Shown here: positions 9,801 through 18,108 of the stretch, piece after piece
Numbering within the stretch: position 1 is the first letter of the stretch
Layout of the letters: each line of letters opens with the position of its first letter
Origin: Crossiella sp. SN42
GTDB taxonomy: Bacteria > Actinomycetota > Actinomycetes > Mycobacteriales > Pseudonocardiaceae
NCBI RefSeq assembly: GCF_023897065.1
Contig: NZ_JAMHIV010000022.1
Location: forward strand, 62,001 to 126,000
Direction: 5' to 3'
Length of the DNA: 64,000 nt
Translations under genes and position numbers: made by a program
The notes under the pieces: model-generated
Databases searched by the model: none
Seen by the model: only the letters and a program-made list of their open reading frames with translations
Told to the model about the DNA's origin: nothing

Positions 9801-12753
9801 GGGCCACGACGGCGACCTGCGGAGGCTGGCCGCGGACCTGGCGGAGCACGCGCTGGTCGGGGACACCGTCGTCGTCCACCGCGAGGCGAGCGCGGCTTCG
9901 GCGGCGCTCGTGCGGGAGCTGTGCGCCGTCGTCTCCGAAATGCGGGAGCCGGTGGTGCGCGACCTGATCGTGCTGGACCCCGCCGACGATGTGCGCGGCC
10001 CGTTGCTGCTGCCGGAGGTGCTCGGCCTGAACCTGGAGCACCCGGACCTGCGGATCCGGGTGCTCCGGTGCGACAAGGCGCTCGCCGCCCGGCAGGGCCC
10101 ACGGGTCTGGAGCGAGAGCCTGCGCAGGGAGTTGGCGGCCGAGCACGACGATGCCGTGGCCGCCCGTTACGAGGACGGGGGCCGGTTCGTGCCCGCCATG
10201 GTGCCGTTGCACGGTCACCGCGGCCGGTCCGCCGCCCGCCCCGGGCGGTCGGCGGTCCTGTGCCCGCCGGACGCGGTCGACGACGTGCTCGCGGCCGCGG
10301 GCCGCGACCGGAGCGTCGACGTGGTGCCCTTCGGTCTCACGCAGGCCGGCTCGGTGGCCGCCACCGACCGAGTCGAGGGGCGATGCACGATCCGGTCCGC
10401 CGTGTCGGGACGCACAGCCGAGGAGATCGCGACACAGTTGGCCCGCCGGATCCGTGCGCTGCCAAGGATCGATCGGGTCGTGCTCTGGGACACCTCGCTG
10501 CAGGAGGCAGCCGACGGGGCTCCCAGTCCTCTCGACCCGCGGGTACTCCTGCGCCGCGTCCGCGAGACCGGACGCGAGCTGGGAATCCCCTGCGGCGTCG
10601 TTTCCCGCCTCGACCTCGACCGCTCCGGGTGGAACGCCGGCGTCACCGTCCGGCTCACCGGGAACGCGGCGATCGACGCCGAAGTGGACAGCGCGAGGCT
10701 GTACTCGTTCGGGCGCCTCGGCGATGACGACGTGTCGTTCCTGGACCTGCTGCACGAGATGTCCGACTCCGGTGTGCGGACGGGTTACTACGGGCCGGAC
10801 CTGCTGGCGGTGGCGGCCGCGCGGAAGGTGGTCCGGTTGCCAGAGGAGCCCGGCGCCGGTGACGAACGGGGCACCCTTGCCGCGATGATCGAGCGGGAGT
10901 TCGCTGAGTTGCTCGGGCTGGACGGGATCGACGCGCGTGCCGACCTGTTCGACGTCGGGCTCGACTCCCTGAAACTGGTCCAGTTCACCAGTGCCCTGGA
11001 GCGGCGTGGCTACACCGTCCTGGCCAGCGACGTGCACAGCCACCCGACCGTCGGCGAGCTGGCCGGTCTGCTCAGCCGGGCGGGCAAGCAGATCAACCAG
11101 GACTGCGACTCGCTGGAGAGTGCGGCGCTCCTGCTCGGCGAGCGCCTGGGATCAAAGTGCCGCCTGCACGAGGTCGCCGCCGGAAGCGACGGCGAGGCGA
11201 CGGTTGTCCTGTTCGTCGACGATTTTCACGAGGAACTCCGCACGACGGTAATCAGGAAGGTCAACGATCTGCGACTGCCGCAGGCGTTCACGCCGCACTA
11301 CATCCTGCCCGGGTCGGCTGAGGACGTCTTCCTGACCGGGCGGGACTTCGCCTCTCTTCCACTCGGTGGCGACCCGACCTCCCGGAAGGGGGGCCTGGCC
11401 GGGTTGTTCGAGGAAATCGACCGGCGCCAGGAGGACATGCGGCGCTCGATCCTGGCCCGGCCGGTGCGATGGACCTATCCGGTCAGCGGGACGCAGAAGC
11501 ACTACTTCTCGCGAGGAGCGCGCCCGCAGCTCTACCTGGTGCAGTTCCGCGAGTTGATTGACGTCGACGTGCTGCAACGGGCCCTGGGCGACGTCGTCGG
11601 GCGGCACGGGCTTTTGCGCAGCGTCCTCATCAGCTTCCTCGGCAGGCGTCGGTGGAAGGAGTTCGAGCCCCCGGTGACGTTCACGCTGCCCCGGATCGAC
11701 CTCTCCGCACTGCCGCGCCGGCGTCAGGAGGAGGTGCGGGCGCAACTGGTCAAGCGCGAGTGGAACGTCGACCTCAAGATCGACACACTCATGTACAAGG
11801 CGGTCCTGGTCAAGTACAACGAGCGCAGCTACGACCTGATCTTCCAGTTCGATCACTCGATCTTCGACGGCGCGTCCGGTCAGGCGTTTCGCAGCGACCT
11901 GCTGAAGCGGTACCAGGAGTTGGCGGCGGGAACCGCCAGGGCACTGCCCCGCACGCGGAGCTACCGGCACCTGCAGGAGCAGACCAGGAAGGGCCCGGTC
12001 GGCATCAGCGCCGACGAGATCATCGAGAAGTTCGAACTCGACGCGTGGGCTCACCACGGGAAGCTGATCCGTTCGGCGTCGGCCCGTCGCGGCGCCCACC
12101 GGATCCGAGACGTGCGCTACTCGGTCGACCTGCGGAACCTCACCGGGGCAGACGGGGGGAAAGTCGAGCCGTTCTCGCTGATCGTGTACCTCTACGCGCG
12201 CTTGGTGGCCCGGCTGCTCGACGTCGACAAGGTCGCGCTCGACCTCGTGTTCCAGTCCCGCGTGTACGAGGACGTGGACTACTCCGGGGTGCTGGGAATG
12301 GTCGCGGACATCCTGCCTGTCGTCGTGTCCGGGAAACGGGGTATTCGGGACGACCTGGAAGCGCTCATCCAGCAGAAGCTCCAGTTGATGAACAAGCACA
12401 ACGTCAACTTCTCGAACCTGGTGACCGGGCCGCTGTCGGCGATCAGATACGGGAAGGTGTTCCAGACGACCAAGTCGGCCAGGGGCCCGTCGTTCCGGCC
12501 GTCGTGCATGCTCAACTTCGCCGGTAACGCCGAGGATGAGTACGACGCCATCTGGGACATGACCTTGGAACTGCTGACCGAGAACCAGGACACGCTCGAC
12601 TACGCGGACTGCTACTGCGTTTCGAAGGTCAGCGGAGACCGGCTGGACATCGTCGTTCTGTCCACCTGGGTCGAGGACCCTGCCGAAGTGGTCGCGATCC
12701 TCGACGAGGAGGTCGAGTGCCTGACCAGGGACGCCGCGGTCCAGGCCTCGTGA
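6823..12753 (+). CDS. Type I PKS, KS-AT-(KR remnant)-ACP-C
   Basis: About 1976 residues. The ketosynthase has TACSSS (Cys185), EAHGTGT and the SIGHLD histidine. The acyltransferase has GHSTGE (Ser636) and HAYHS near the specificity loop, closest to the malonyl-type HAFH. Residues ~920-1330 resemble the structural half of a ketoreductase (LLLPEVLGLNLEHP), but I see no GxGxxG nucleotide-binding motif, so ketoreduction is probably absent. The ACP has DVGLDSL (Ser1382). The last ~460 residues are condensation-like with DHSIFDG (His1678; the first His of HHxxxDG is Asp). No thioesterase domain is present. The ATG at 6823 has GGAGG 8 nt upstream, better than the in-frame ATG 6802. It should extend the peptide by one C2 unit and then condense or release it. 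Confidence 0.9.
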   Translation: MSDATVPEHRYTGLEIAVIGMAGRFPAADTVDALWANLTAGVEGISRFGDDELIEMGVSPLALEDGNYVRAKGVFPDIEFFDSAFFNYTPADATVLDPQVRALHEEVYHALEDAGYSAERRSESIGLFLGATNNVAWEVDTLRRFTDHAGAVFAGLQLNDKDFAATRIAHSLNLRGPAYTLHTACSSSLVAIDVACRNLWTGACQIALAGGSGLTLPHKNGYRHQENMIHSPDGHCRAFDAVASGTVEGNGVGIVVLKRLETALRDGDRVHAVIKGSAVNNDGARKVGYTAPSIEGQAEVIRKAHRVAGVTPAEVSYVEAHGTGTALGDPVEVEALSRAFGAGEPDSCGIGSLKASIGHLDTAAGVASFIKACKVLEHRTVPQSLHFSRLNPGIRLDGSPFYIAAQRHELQRKRSSSGQVLPLRAGVSAFGIGGTNAHVVLEEAPVPERPAAAGRDHNTFVLSAASAEAIRRLKQSFVDHLAVHPDLDGSDLAWTLQDRQRDLPYRYAVGFGEIEQLRARLQESLEAGDEPAHVARKGRRDVYFLCSGLGAQHLRMARDLYETEAAFRARVDACLAITDTLGNPVPREVFFGETASAGKLLSHIEITQVLLFVVEYSMARTLLDWGVQPRGMIGHSTGELVAACVAGVFSLADGIRLVQARGKLMDATPEGALTSVKAGEGTIGPMLTDELSIAAVNGPEDCTVSGTSMAVAAFEQQCGEKGIAFTHVEADHAYHSRYMEPILEELREVAATISFKAPEIPYVSNVTGTWVTPEQATDPGYYCAHVRHTVQFKAGVETIMERGDAVFVEVGPGKSLSSFVRAITRGTGTTTVNMLRHRLEKISDGEHLATAVKKLWEAGVALDWSAFHRDRAPRKVRLPLYPFDRTEYPVDIAEFQQFLAGAEDGPRAVPERGRQFPSGPVARRAPHLLHPMWTRALLPDSAGSGRPRTIIVFTGNRPRIERVMDEVPYWTALYVGFGREYRFDGPSGAQIRLGHDGDLRRLAADLAEHALVGDTVVVHREASAASAALVRELCAVVSEMREPVVRDLIVLDPADDVRGPLLLPEVLGLNLEHPDLRIRVLRCDKALAARQGPRVWSESLRRELAAEHDDAVAARYEDGGRFVPAMVPLHGHRGRSAARPGRSAVLCPPDAVDDVLAAAGRDRSVDVVPFGLTQAGSVAATDRVEGRCTIRSAVSGRTAEEIATQLARRIRALPRIDRVVLWDTSLQEAADGAPSPLDPRVLLRRVRETGRELGIPCGVVSRLDLDRSGWNAGVTVRLTGNAAIDAEVDSARLYSFGRLGDDDVSFLDLLHEMSDSGVRTGYYGPDLLAVAAARKVVRLPEEPGAGDERGTLAAMIEREFAELLGLDGIDARADLFDVGLDSLKLVQFTSALERRGYTVLASDVHSHPTVGELAGLLSRAGKQINQDCDSLESAALLLGERLGSKCRLHEVAAGSDGEATVVLFVDDFHEELRTTVIRKVNDLRLPQAFTPHYILPGSAEDVFLTGRDFASLPLGGDPTSRKGGLAGLFEEIDRRQEDMRRSILARPVRWTYPVSGTQKHYFSRGARPQLYLVQFRELIDVDVLQRALGDVVGRHGLLRSVLISFLGRRRWKEFEPPVTFTLPRIDLSALPRRRQEEVRAQLVKREWNVDLKIDTLMYKAVLVKYNERSYDLIFQFDHSIFDGASGQAFRSDLLKRYQELAAGTARALPRTRSYRHLQEQTRKGPVGISADEIIEKFELDAWAHHGKLIRSASARRGAHRIRDVRYSVDLRNLTGADGGKVEPFSLIVYLYARLVARLLDVDKVALDLVFQSRVYEDVDYSGVLGMVADILPVVVSGKRGIRDDLEALIQQKLQLMNKHNVNFSNLVTGPLSAIRYGKVFQTTKSARGPSFRPSCMLNFAGNAEDEYDAIWDMTLELLTENQDTLDYADCYCVSKVSGDRLDIVVLSTWVEDPAEVVAILDEEVECLTRDAAVQAS

Positions 12754-12820
12754 CCCGCCTTGCCCCGCCGGGTGGCACCGGGACGGGAGCGACGTGAACT
12801 CCGGCCGGAAGGTGATCGTC

Positions 12821-13528
12821 ATGAACAAGATCGCGGTGGTGTGCTTTCCACACGCCGGTGCAGGCAGGCTCTACTACAGCCGGTGGCAGTACGCGTTCAA
12901 CGACGCAGTGGACTTGCATATCGTGCAGTACCCGCTGCGCGAGCAGCGGATGCAGACCCCGATGCCGGCCTCGATCGGAGCGCTCGCCGAGGACGTCTTC
13001 ACGGAGTTCGAGGAGGTATTCCGTGGGCCGTACGCTATTTGGGGCCACAGCATGGGCAGTGCCATCGGGTACGAGGTGGCCAAGCGGTGTCAGGAGCGGC
13101 TGGCCAACCCGCCGATGACGTTCTTCAGTTCGGGCGCCGCGGCGCCGTGCCGGGCCACGTTCACGAGGGTGGGAGACCTCGACACCGCCGAGGGATTCCG
13201 GGACGTCCTGCTGCGGTACGGCGGCGTGCGGGCGGAATATCTGCAGGACAAGGACTTCATGGGGTATTTCGCGCCCATCATCGAGGCGGACCTGCGTTTG
13301 CTGGGCGCATACCAGGACGCGACGTTCGAGCCGCTTCGATGCCCGATCGTCCTGATGCTGGGACGTGGCGACACGGTCACCGCCGAGGAGTGGCAGCGCT
13401 ACACCGAGCACCCGCTGGAGACCAAAGAGTTCGACGGTGGGCACTTCTTCCTCGACGAGCACCGCACATCGATGGCTTCGTTGATGGAATCGAAGGTCCA
13501 GTTGGCCTGGCAGCGCAGCGGTGCGTAG
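12821..13528 (+). CDS. Type II thioesterase (alpha/beta hydrolase)
   Basis: A 235-residue stand-alone thioesterase of the kind that clears misprimed or stalled carrier proteins in NRPS/PKS systems. The N-terminus reads CFPHAGAG, the nucleophile elbow is GHSMGS, and a C-terminal GGHFF supplies the histidine, all typical of RifR/GrsT-like enzymes. The ATG at 12821 has GGAAGG 8 nt upstream and gives the usual family start; an in-frame GTG at 12794 is possible. It lies 67 bp after the PKS on the same strand. Because the PKS has no thioesterase domain, a releasing role cannot be excluded, but an editing role is more usual for this family. Confidence 0.92.
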   Translation: MNKIAVVCFPHAGAGRLYYSRWQYAFNDAVDLHIVQYPLREQRMQTPMPASIGALAEDVFTEFEEVFRGPYAIWGHSMGSAIGYEVAKRCQERLANPPMTFFSSGAAAPCRATFTRVGDLDTAEGFRDVLLRYGGVRAEYLQDKDFMGYFAPIIEADLRLLGAYQDATFEPLRCPIVLMLGRGDTVTAEEWQRYTEHPLETKEFDGGHFFLDEHRTSMASLMESKVQLAWQRSGA

Positions 13529-13609
13529 GCGGGAAGCCGCGAGTATGCCGACGCGCCAGGACAAGAGGCCCGGTGACGAATGACCGCTGGCATCGGAGGG
13601 GAGGCGGAC

Positions 13610-14350
13610 ATGGAGAACGCTCTCGCGACTGAGGTGGGAGAGTGGCTGCTGTCGCAGGCGGGGGGACCGGGCCGCGCACAGTCGGCCACGACGTTGATGG
13701 GCATGCGGTGGGACGTGCTGCCGGGGGTGTGGCAGCCCAATCCGGGAACTCGGCTGTTCACCTCCTGGCTGCCGCTGGCTGACGGTGTCCGGTTCCTTGA
13801 GGTCGGCTGCGCCGCAGGCGTCACGTGCGTGATGGCGGCCCGCCTCGGGTGCGCGCGGGTGGTGGGTCTGGACATCGTCCCAGCGGCGGTGGAGAACACC
13901 CGGCGCAACGCGGCCCGGCACGGCGTGGCCGGCCGAGTGGAGGCGTTCACCAGCGACCTGTTCGCCGCACTGGACGCCGACGACCAATTCGACCTGGTCT
14001 GTTCGAATCCGCCACTGGTCAGGGCGCCGGGCTCTCGCCGGTACGCCGCGCAGATCGAGCGGTCGGTCTTCGACCCCGGCTACTCGTTGCATCGGCGCTT
14101 CTTCCACGAGGTGCGGCCGTACCTGGCCGAGGGTGGCCGGATCTACCTGTTGACCAGCGAGACGTTGGGCGATCCGGCCGGGGTGCGGCACATGGCGGCC
14201 GAGGCTGGTTTCACCGGGCAGGTGTACCGGAGAGAGGCGATCAGGATCCCGGCAGTCGTCATGGGGTCGCCCCCGGCCGCCGTCGCCGCTGCCGACCAGC
14301 ACGGCATCGTCCACGTGGACTTCACCATGTTGGAGTTCCGGCGGCCCTGA
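13610..14350 (+). CDS. SAM-dependent class I methyltransferase
   Basis: A 246-residue Rossmann methyltransferase. Motif I is FLEVGCAAGVT, an acidic end of beta-2 (GLDIV) follows, and motif IV is SNPPL. The NPPx motif is typical of N-methyltransferases such as the PrmC/HemK type, in which the target amide or amine stacks on the motif. The ATG at 13610 is preceded by a strong GGAGGGGAGG; an in-frame ATG at 13580 is weaker. It sits directly downstream of the thioesterase, so tailoring of the cluster product by N- or O-methylation is likely but not proven. Its stop faces the end of the TetR gene 30 bp away. Confidence 0.82.
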   Translation: MENALATEVGEWLLSQAGGPGRAQSATTLMGMRWDVLPGVWQPNPGTRLFTSWLPLADGVRFLEVGCAAGVTCVMAARLGCARVVGLDIVPAAVENTRRNAARHGVAGRVEAFTSDLFAALDADDQFDLVCSNPPLVRAPGSRRYAAQIERSVFDPGYSLHRRFFHEVRPYLAEGGRIYLLTSETLGDPAGVRHMAAEAGFTGQVYRREAIRIPAVVMGSPPAAVAAADQHGIVHVDFTMLEFRRP

Positions 14351-14380
14351 GGCCCGGGGGATGGGCCCGCGAGCCTGTCC

Positions 14381-15112
14381 CTATGTGTCCAGGTCGCCGG
14401 GTTCGTCGCGGATCAGCCGCTGCACCTGCTCGACGGTCGGCAGTAGTGAGGCGCGCCCGGCTCGGTCCGCGGAGCGCTCGTCCACGGCGTCGGCCGGGAG
14501 TCCCAGCAGCCGCCGCAGGCCCGAGCGCATCAGGGATCCGTCGACCGTGGCGACACCGCTGAGCGCAAGCACGGACGCGCCCTGGTCGAGCGCGGCCATG
14601 AGCTGGGCGACCTTGTCGACGGCGAGGTCCTCCTCGGCCGCGCGATGTGTGGCGGCGACCCGACCGTAGGCGTCGAGCAGCATCTGGACCCGGGTGCGCA
14701 GCGCGGGGATGAGCATGTCGTCCCGCGCGGCGGTGGTGATGAACTCGAGCGTCGCGAGTCCGAACCCGCGCACCAGTTGCTCAGCCTCGCGCTCGTCGCC
14801 GCCGGTCGTCCCAGGGGCGCCTACGGCGGCCGTCGTCGCGGAGGCTAGCGGATCCCAACCCTCGCCGCGCAGCGCGCCGAGGTTGTAGTCGAGCACGGCG
14901 AGGAACAGTTCGGCCTTGCTGCTGAAGTTCGAGTAGACCGCGCCCTTGGAGAATCCGGCCTCGTTGGCGATCCCGTCGAGCGCCGCGCCGTGGTAGCCGT
15001 CGCGACTGAAGACCACGAGACCCGCCTCGATCAAAGCGTCGCGGGTCTCGCGCTTCTGTTCGGCTCTGGTGCGTCGCGTCCGTGGCGCGGGCATCACCCG
15101 GGGTTGATCCAT
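14381..15112 (-). CDS. TetR/AcrR family repressor
   Basis: A 243-residue regulator with an N-terminal helix-turn-helix (GYHGAALDGIANEAGFSKGA, then YSNFSSKAEL) and a variable ligand-binding C-terminus. It is divergent from the ABC exporter genes. The intergenic region holds two identical inverted repeats overlapping a promoter, the usual layout of a TetR repressor that controls its own gene and an efflux pump and is released by the pump substrate or pathway product. An internal ATG (MPAPRTRR) six codons in is a possible alternative start. Confidence 0.9.
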   Translation of the reverse strand: MDQPRVMPAPRTRRTRAEQKRETRDALIEAGLVVFSRDGYHGAALDGIANEAGFSKGAVYSNFSSKAELFLAVLDYNLGALRGEGWDPLASATTAAVGAPGTTGGDEREAEQLVRGFGLATLEFITTAARDDMLIPALRTRVQMLLDAYGRVAATHRAAEEDLAVDKVAQLMAALDQGASVLALSGVATVDGSLMRSGLRRLLGLPADAVDERSADRAGRASLLPTVEQVQRLIRDEPGDLDT

Positions 15113-15129
15113 GATCGCATCTTAGCCCC

Positions 15130-15181
15130 TTGACGCACCGTCAGTATCTCAATACCTTCGGTATCGGAATACCAACGGTAT
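15130..15181 (+). promoter_or_regulatory. Promoter and double TetR-type operator
   Basis: TTGACG (15130-15135), 17-bp spacer and TACCTT (15153-15158) form a plausible sigma-70 promoter for the ABC exporter. Two copies of the perfect inverted repeat ATACC-N3-GGTAT lie at 15152-15164 and 15169-15181, centres 17 bp apart. The first covers the -10 element. This fits binding of two TetR dimers that block the promoter. Confidence 0.75.
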
Positions 15182-15227
15182 AGCGAGACCGACGGTACGA
15201 GGTCCCGCGACAATGACGGAGATCCTT

Positions 15228-16205
15228 ATGAGTGACGCAGTTCTGGAGATCGAGGGGCTGACGAGACGGTTCGGCACGGTCGTGGCCAACGACGAGGTGA
15301 ACCTGCGGGTTCGGCCCGGCGAGGTGGTCGGGCTGCTGGGCCACAACGGCGCCGGCAAAACCACGCTTGTCTCGCAGGTCGTAGGGCTGCTGCGGCCTAC
15401 CAGCGGGTCAATTCGGGTGGCTGGGGTGGACGCCGTCGCGGACCCGGCGACGGCGCGACAGTGCGTTGCGTTGCAAGCCCAGGCCCAGGCCCCCCTGGAC
15501 GGACTGACCCCAGGGGAGGCGATCGAGATCGCCGGGCGGCTGCGGGGCATGTCCCGCGCCGCCGCGCGGGCGGACGCCGAGTCCCTGGCCGACGCCCTGG
15601 ACATCCGGGAGTGGATCGGCCGACGGGCGAGGCCGGACGGCGGCGGGATCTCCGGCGGGGTGCGTCGCCTGACCGCCTTCGCGATGGCCGCCGTGGCCCC
15701 GGTGCCGTTGATCATCCTTGACGAACCGACCAATGACGTCGACGCGGCCCGGCGCCGGCGGCTGTGGACGATCGTCCGCCGGCTCGGCGATGAGGGCGCC
15801 GGAGTCCTGCTGGTCACCCACAACGTCGCCGAGGCCGAACACGTGGTGGACGAACTCGTGGTGCTCGACCGCGGCCGGGTTGTCGCCACCGGATCACCGA
15901 GTCAGCTACGGGGGACCGACGAGGACCTGCGCCTCGAGCTCTCCCTGCCGCCGGACGGCGAGGACCCGTCCGAGTCGCCGGAGTTGCCCGTCCGGTTCAA
16001 CCGCCGGATCCGCGCCGGCCGCCGGGTGCTGCTGAACCTCGGCGCGGCGGATGCCGAAGCCGCGGTCGCGTGGGCCACCACCCTCCGCGCGGCCGACTGC
16101 ATCGAGGGGTACACGCTCTCGCCCGTCACCCTCGAGGACGCCTACCTCGCGGCAACGGCCGACGCCGGTGCCGCGCTCGCCGACGAGGAGCCCGCTCATG
16201 CCTGA
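15228..16205 (+). CDS. ABC transporter ATP-binding protein (DrrA-like)
   Basis: A 325-residue ATPase of the drug-exporter type. Walker A is GHNGAGKTT, the signature region is degenerate (GGGISGGVRR instead of LSGGQ), and Walker B is IILDEPTNDVD, followed by an H-loop (VTHN). The ATG at 15228 is chosen for the GGAG 6 nt upstream; ATG 15213 is in frame but lacks a ribosome site. The last codons overlap the permease start (ATGCCTGA), indicating coupling. With the permease it should form a membrane exporter, probably for export of or self-resistance to the cluster product, under control of the adjacent TetR. Confidence 0.9.
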   Translation: MSDAVLEIEGLTRRFGTVVANDEVNLRVRPGEVVGLLGHNGAGKTTLVSQVVGLLRPTSGSIRVAGVDAVADPATARQCVALQAQAQAPLDGLTPGEAIEIAGRLRGMSRAAARADAESLADALDIREWIGRRARPDGGGISGGVRRLTAFAMAAVAPVPLIILDEPTNDVDAARRRRLWTIVRRLGDEGAGVLLVTHNVAEAEHVVDELVVLDRGRVVATGSPSQLRGTDEDLRLELSLPPDGEDPSESPELPVRFNRRIRAGRRVLLNLGAADAEAAVAWATTLRAADCIEGYTLSPVTLEDAYLAATADAGAALADEEPAHA

Positions 16206-16998
16206 ATCGACCACCGTCGCGCACCCCGAGGCGCGGGTCCCCGTCGGGGTCCCGCCGCGCGCCGCTCTGGGGACGACGACCTGGACCCTGCTGCGCTGGA
16301 CGATGGCCCAGACCGGGTCGATGCTGCCGCTGTTCGTCGTCGTCCAGGCGGCGATCGCGGCGGCCGTCATCATCGGATTCGGGTTCCTCATCCCCGACAT
16401 CAACACGCGCACCGCGGAGTTGCTTTCTACCGGCGCCCCCACCGTCCTGATCATGGTTATCGGTCTGGTCCTGTGCCCGTGGGGGGTGGCTGGGGCCCGC
16501 ACGAGCGGTACCTTCACCTACCAGCGCGCGCTGCCCGTGCCGCGCCCACTGCTGCTGGCGGCCGACCTGGTCGTCTGGCTGGTGATCGCGCTGCCCGGTA
16601 TCCCCGTCACGGTGCTGGTGGCTCGCCTGCGTTACGGGCTCGACTACTCCATCGACTGGCCGTTGCTGGTGGGCGCGGCGGTGCTGTCGACGGTCATGGC
16701 CGTTTCGGTGGGTTACGCGTTCGCGGTGCTGTTGTCCCCGATGCTGTCCCAACTGGTCAGCCAGGTGCTGGTGTTCTTCGTGATGCTCTTCTCGCCGATC
16801 ACCTTCCCGAGTAGTCAGCTTCCTGAGTGGTTCCAAGCGATCCACGACGTGCTCCCGTTCCGGCCTGCCGCCGACTTGCTTCGCGCTGGCCTGCTCTCAG
16901 ACCGGTTCGAGGCGAGTGCTCAGGATCTGGTGGTGCTGCTCGTCTGGTGCCTGCTGGGACTGGCCATCAGTGTCCGCGCCCTCGTCCGACGTGGTTAG
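16198..16998 (+). CDS. ABC-2 type transporter permease
   Basis: A 266-residue integral membrane protein with about six hydrophobic segments (for example FVVVQAAIAAAVIIGFGF and later LVVWLVIALPGIPVTVLVA). The conserved ABC-2 region near FVMLFSPITFP lies before the last segments. It overlaps the ATPase gene by 8 bp and is followed 10 bp later by the epimerase start, so all three are co-transcribed. It provides the membrane channel of the exporter. The start ATG 16198 is placed by the coupling overlap. Confidence 0.88.
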   Translation: MPESTTVAHPEARVPVGVPPRAALGTTTWTLLRWTMAQTGSMLPLFVVVQAAIAAAVIIGFGFLIPDINTRTAELLSTGAPTVLIMVIGLVLCPWGVAGARTSGTFTYQRALPVPRPLLLAADLVVWLVIALPGIPVTVLVARLRYGLDYSIDWPLLVGAAVLSTVMAVSVGYAFAVLLSPMLSQLVSQVLVFFVMLFSPITFPSSQLPEWFQAIHDVLPFRPAADLLRAGLLSDRFEASAQDLVVLLVWCLLGLAISVRALVRRG

Positions 16999-17008
16999 GA
17001 GGCCCGCT

Positions 17009-18001
17009 GTGGGTCGTTGGCTGGTACTGGGTGGGACCCGATTCCTCTCCCGCGCGGTGGCCGCCGCCGCGGTGGCGCATGGGCACGAGGTGGTCTGCGC
17101 GGCGCGGGGGGAGTCTGGGACGGTTCCCGATGGCGCCCGATTGGTGAGAGTCGACCGTGACGTCGACGACGGGCTAGCCCCACTGCGTGGCGAGCGGTTC
17201 GACGCGGTGGTCGACGTCGCCATCATCTCCTACCGGTGGGTGCGCGAAGCCTTGGCCGAGCTGGGCGAGGCGGCCGGGCACTGGACTTTCGTCTCGACCA
17301 TGAACGTCTACGCCGACCTGTCTCGCCGCCACGGGGGCGTGGACGACAGGATGCTGGAACCGCGCTACACGGATCCGGTTGGCCCCGAGGACTTCGGCGC
17401 GTACGGGTCGATCAAGGTGGCCTCCGAGCAGGCGGTCAACGAGACGGTCCACGGCCGCGCGCTTGTGGTGCGGCCCGGCCTGATCTGTGGACCCGACGAC
17501 GTGTCCGACCGGTTCGGGTACTGGCCAGGCCGGTTCGCTCGCGGCGGGCGCGCAGTGGTCCCCGACGCGCCCGACCAGCCGTGCCAGCTCATCGACGTCC
17601 GTGACCTCGCCGAGTGGATCGTGGCCTGCGGCGAGCGCAGGACCACGGGCACCTTCGACGCCTCCGGCCCGTCCACGACCCTGGGCACCGTGCTCGACGA
17701 GGTCGCGGCCGCGGTCGGCGCCCCCGACTTGCAGCGTGTCCCGATGTCTCCGGAGGAACTCATCGCGGCCGGGGTGCTGCCCTGGCAGGGGCCATGCTCC
17801 CTGCCGTTGTGGTTGCCGGAGAGCCACCTGGGCGTGGTTGACCGCGACACGGGGCCGGCCTGGGAGGCCGGGTTGCGCTGCCGCCCGGTCGCCGAGACCG
17901 CCGTGGCGGCCCTCAATCACGAACGTGCGCTCGGGATCGAACGCGAACGGGAAGCCGGTTTGACCGCAGCGGAAGAGGCCGAACTCCTGGACCGGCGGTA
18001 G
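17009..18001 (+). CDS. NAD-dependent epimerase/dehydratase family protein (extended SDR)
   Basis: About 330 residues with an N-terminal nucleotide-binding turn GGTRFLS, a variant of GxxGxxG, and a YGSIK pair matching the SDR YxxxK catalytic site. The GTG at 17009 has AGGAGG 6 nt upstream, overlapping the permease stop region. Proteins of this type reduce, epimerize or dehydrate sugars and other carbonyl or hydroxyl substrates; the substrate is not evident. It is the last gene of the exporter operon and of the cluster as far as can be seen. A reductase role in tailoring is an inference from position. Confidence 0.8.
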   Translation: MGRWLVLGGTRFLSRAVAAAAVAHGHEVVCAARGESGTVPDGARLVRVDRDVDDGLAPLRGERFDAVVDVAIISYRWVREALAELGEAAGHWTFVSTMNVYADLSRRHGGVDDRMLEPRYTDPVGPEDFGAYGSIKVASEQAVNETVHGRALVVRPGLICGPDDVSDRFGYWPGRFARGGRAVVPDAPDQPCQLIDVRDLAEWIVACGERRTTGTFDASGPSTTLGTVLDEVAAAVGAPDLQRVPMSPEELIAAGVLPWQGPCSLPLWLPESHLGVVDRDTGPAWEAGLRCRPVAETAVAALNHERALGIEREREAGLTAAEEAELLDRR

Positions 18002-18108
18002 GACCGGACTGGCACGTGGTCGACGCAGGTCGAGTGTGGCTGGGAGATTCGGGAGTCAGCCCGTCCCGGACGGCCGGATGCGGCGGTGCCCGACGGGCGA
18101 CTTGTCGT

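Noticed and set aside
10200-10800. Active ketoreductase in the PKS
   Set aside because: The region has KR-like spacing, but no GxGxxG turn and no recognisable Ser-Tyr-Asn catalytic set could be found.
14351-14380. Terminator between methyltransferase and TetR
   Set aside because: Only a 5-bp stem (GGCCC/GGGCC) is present with no T-run; too weak to call.
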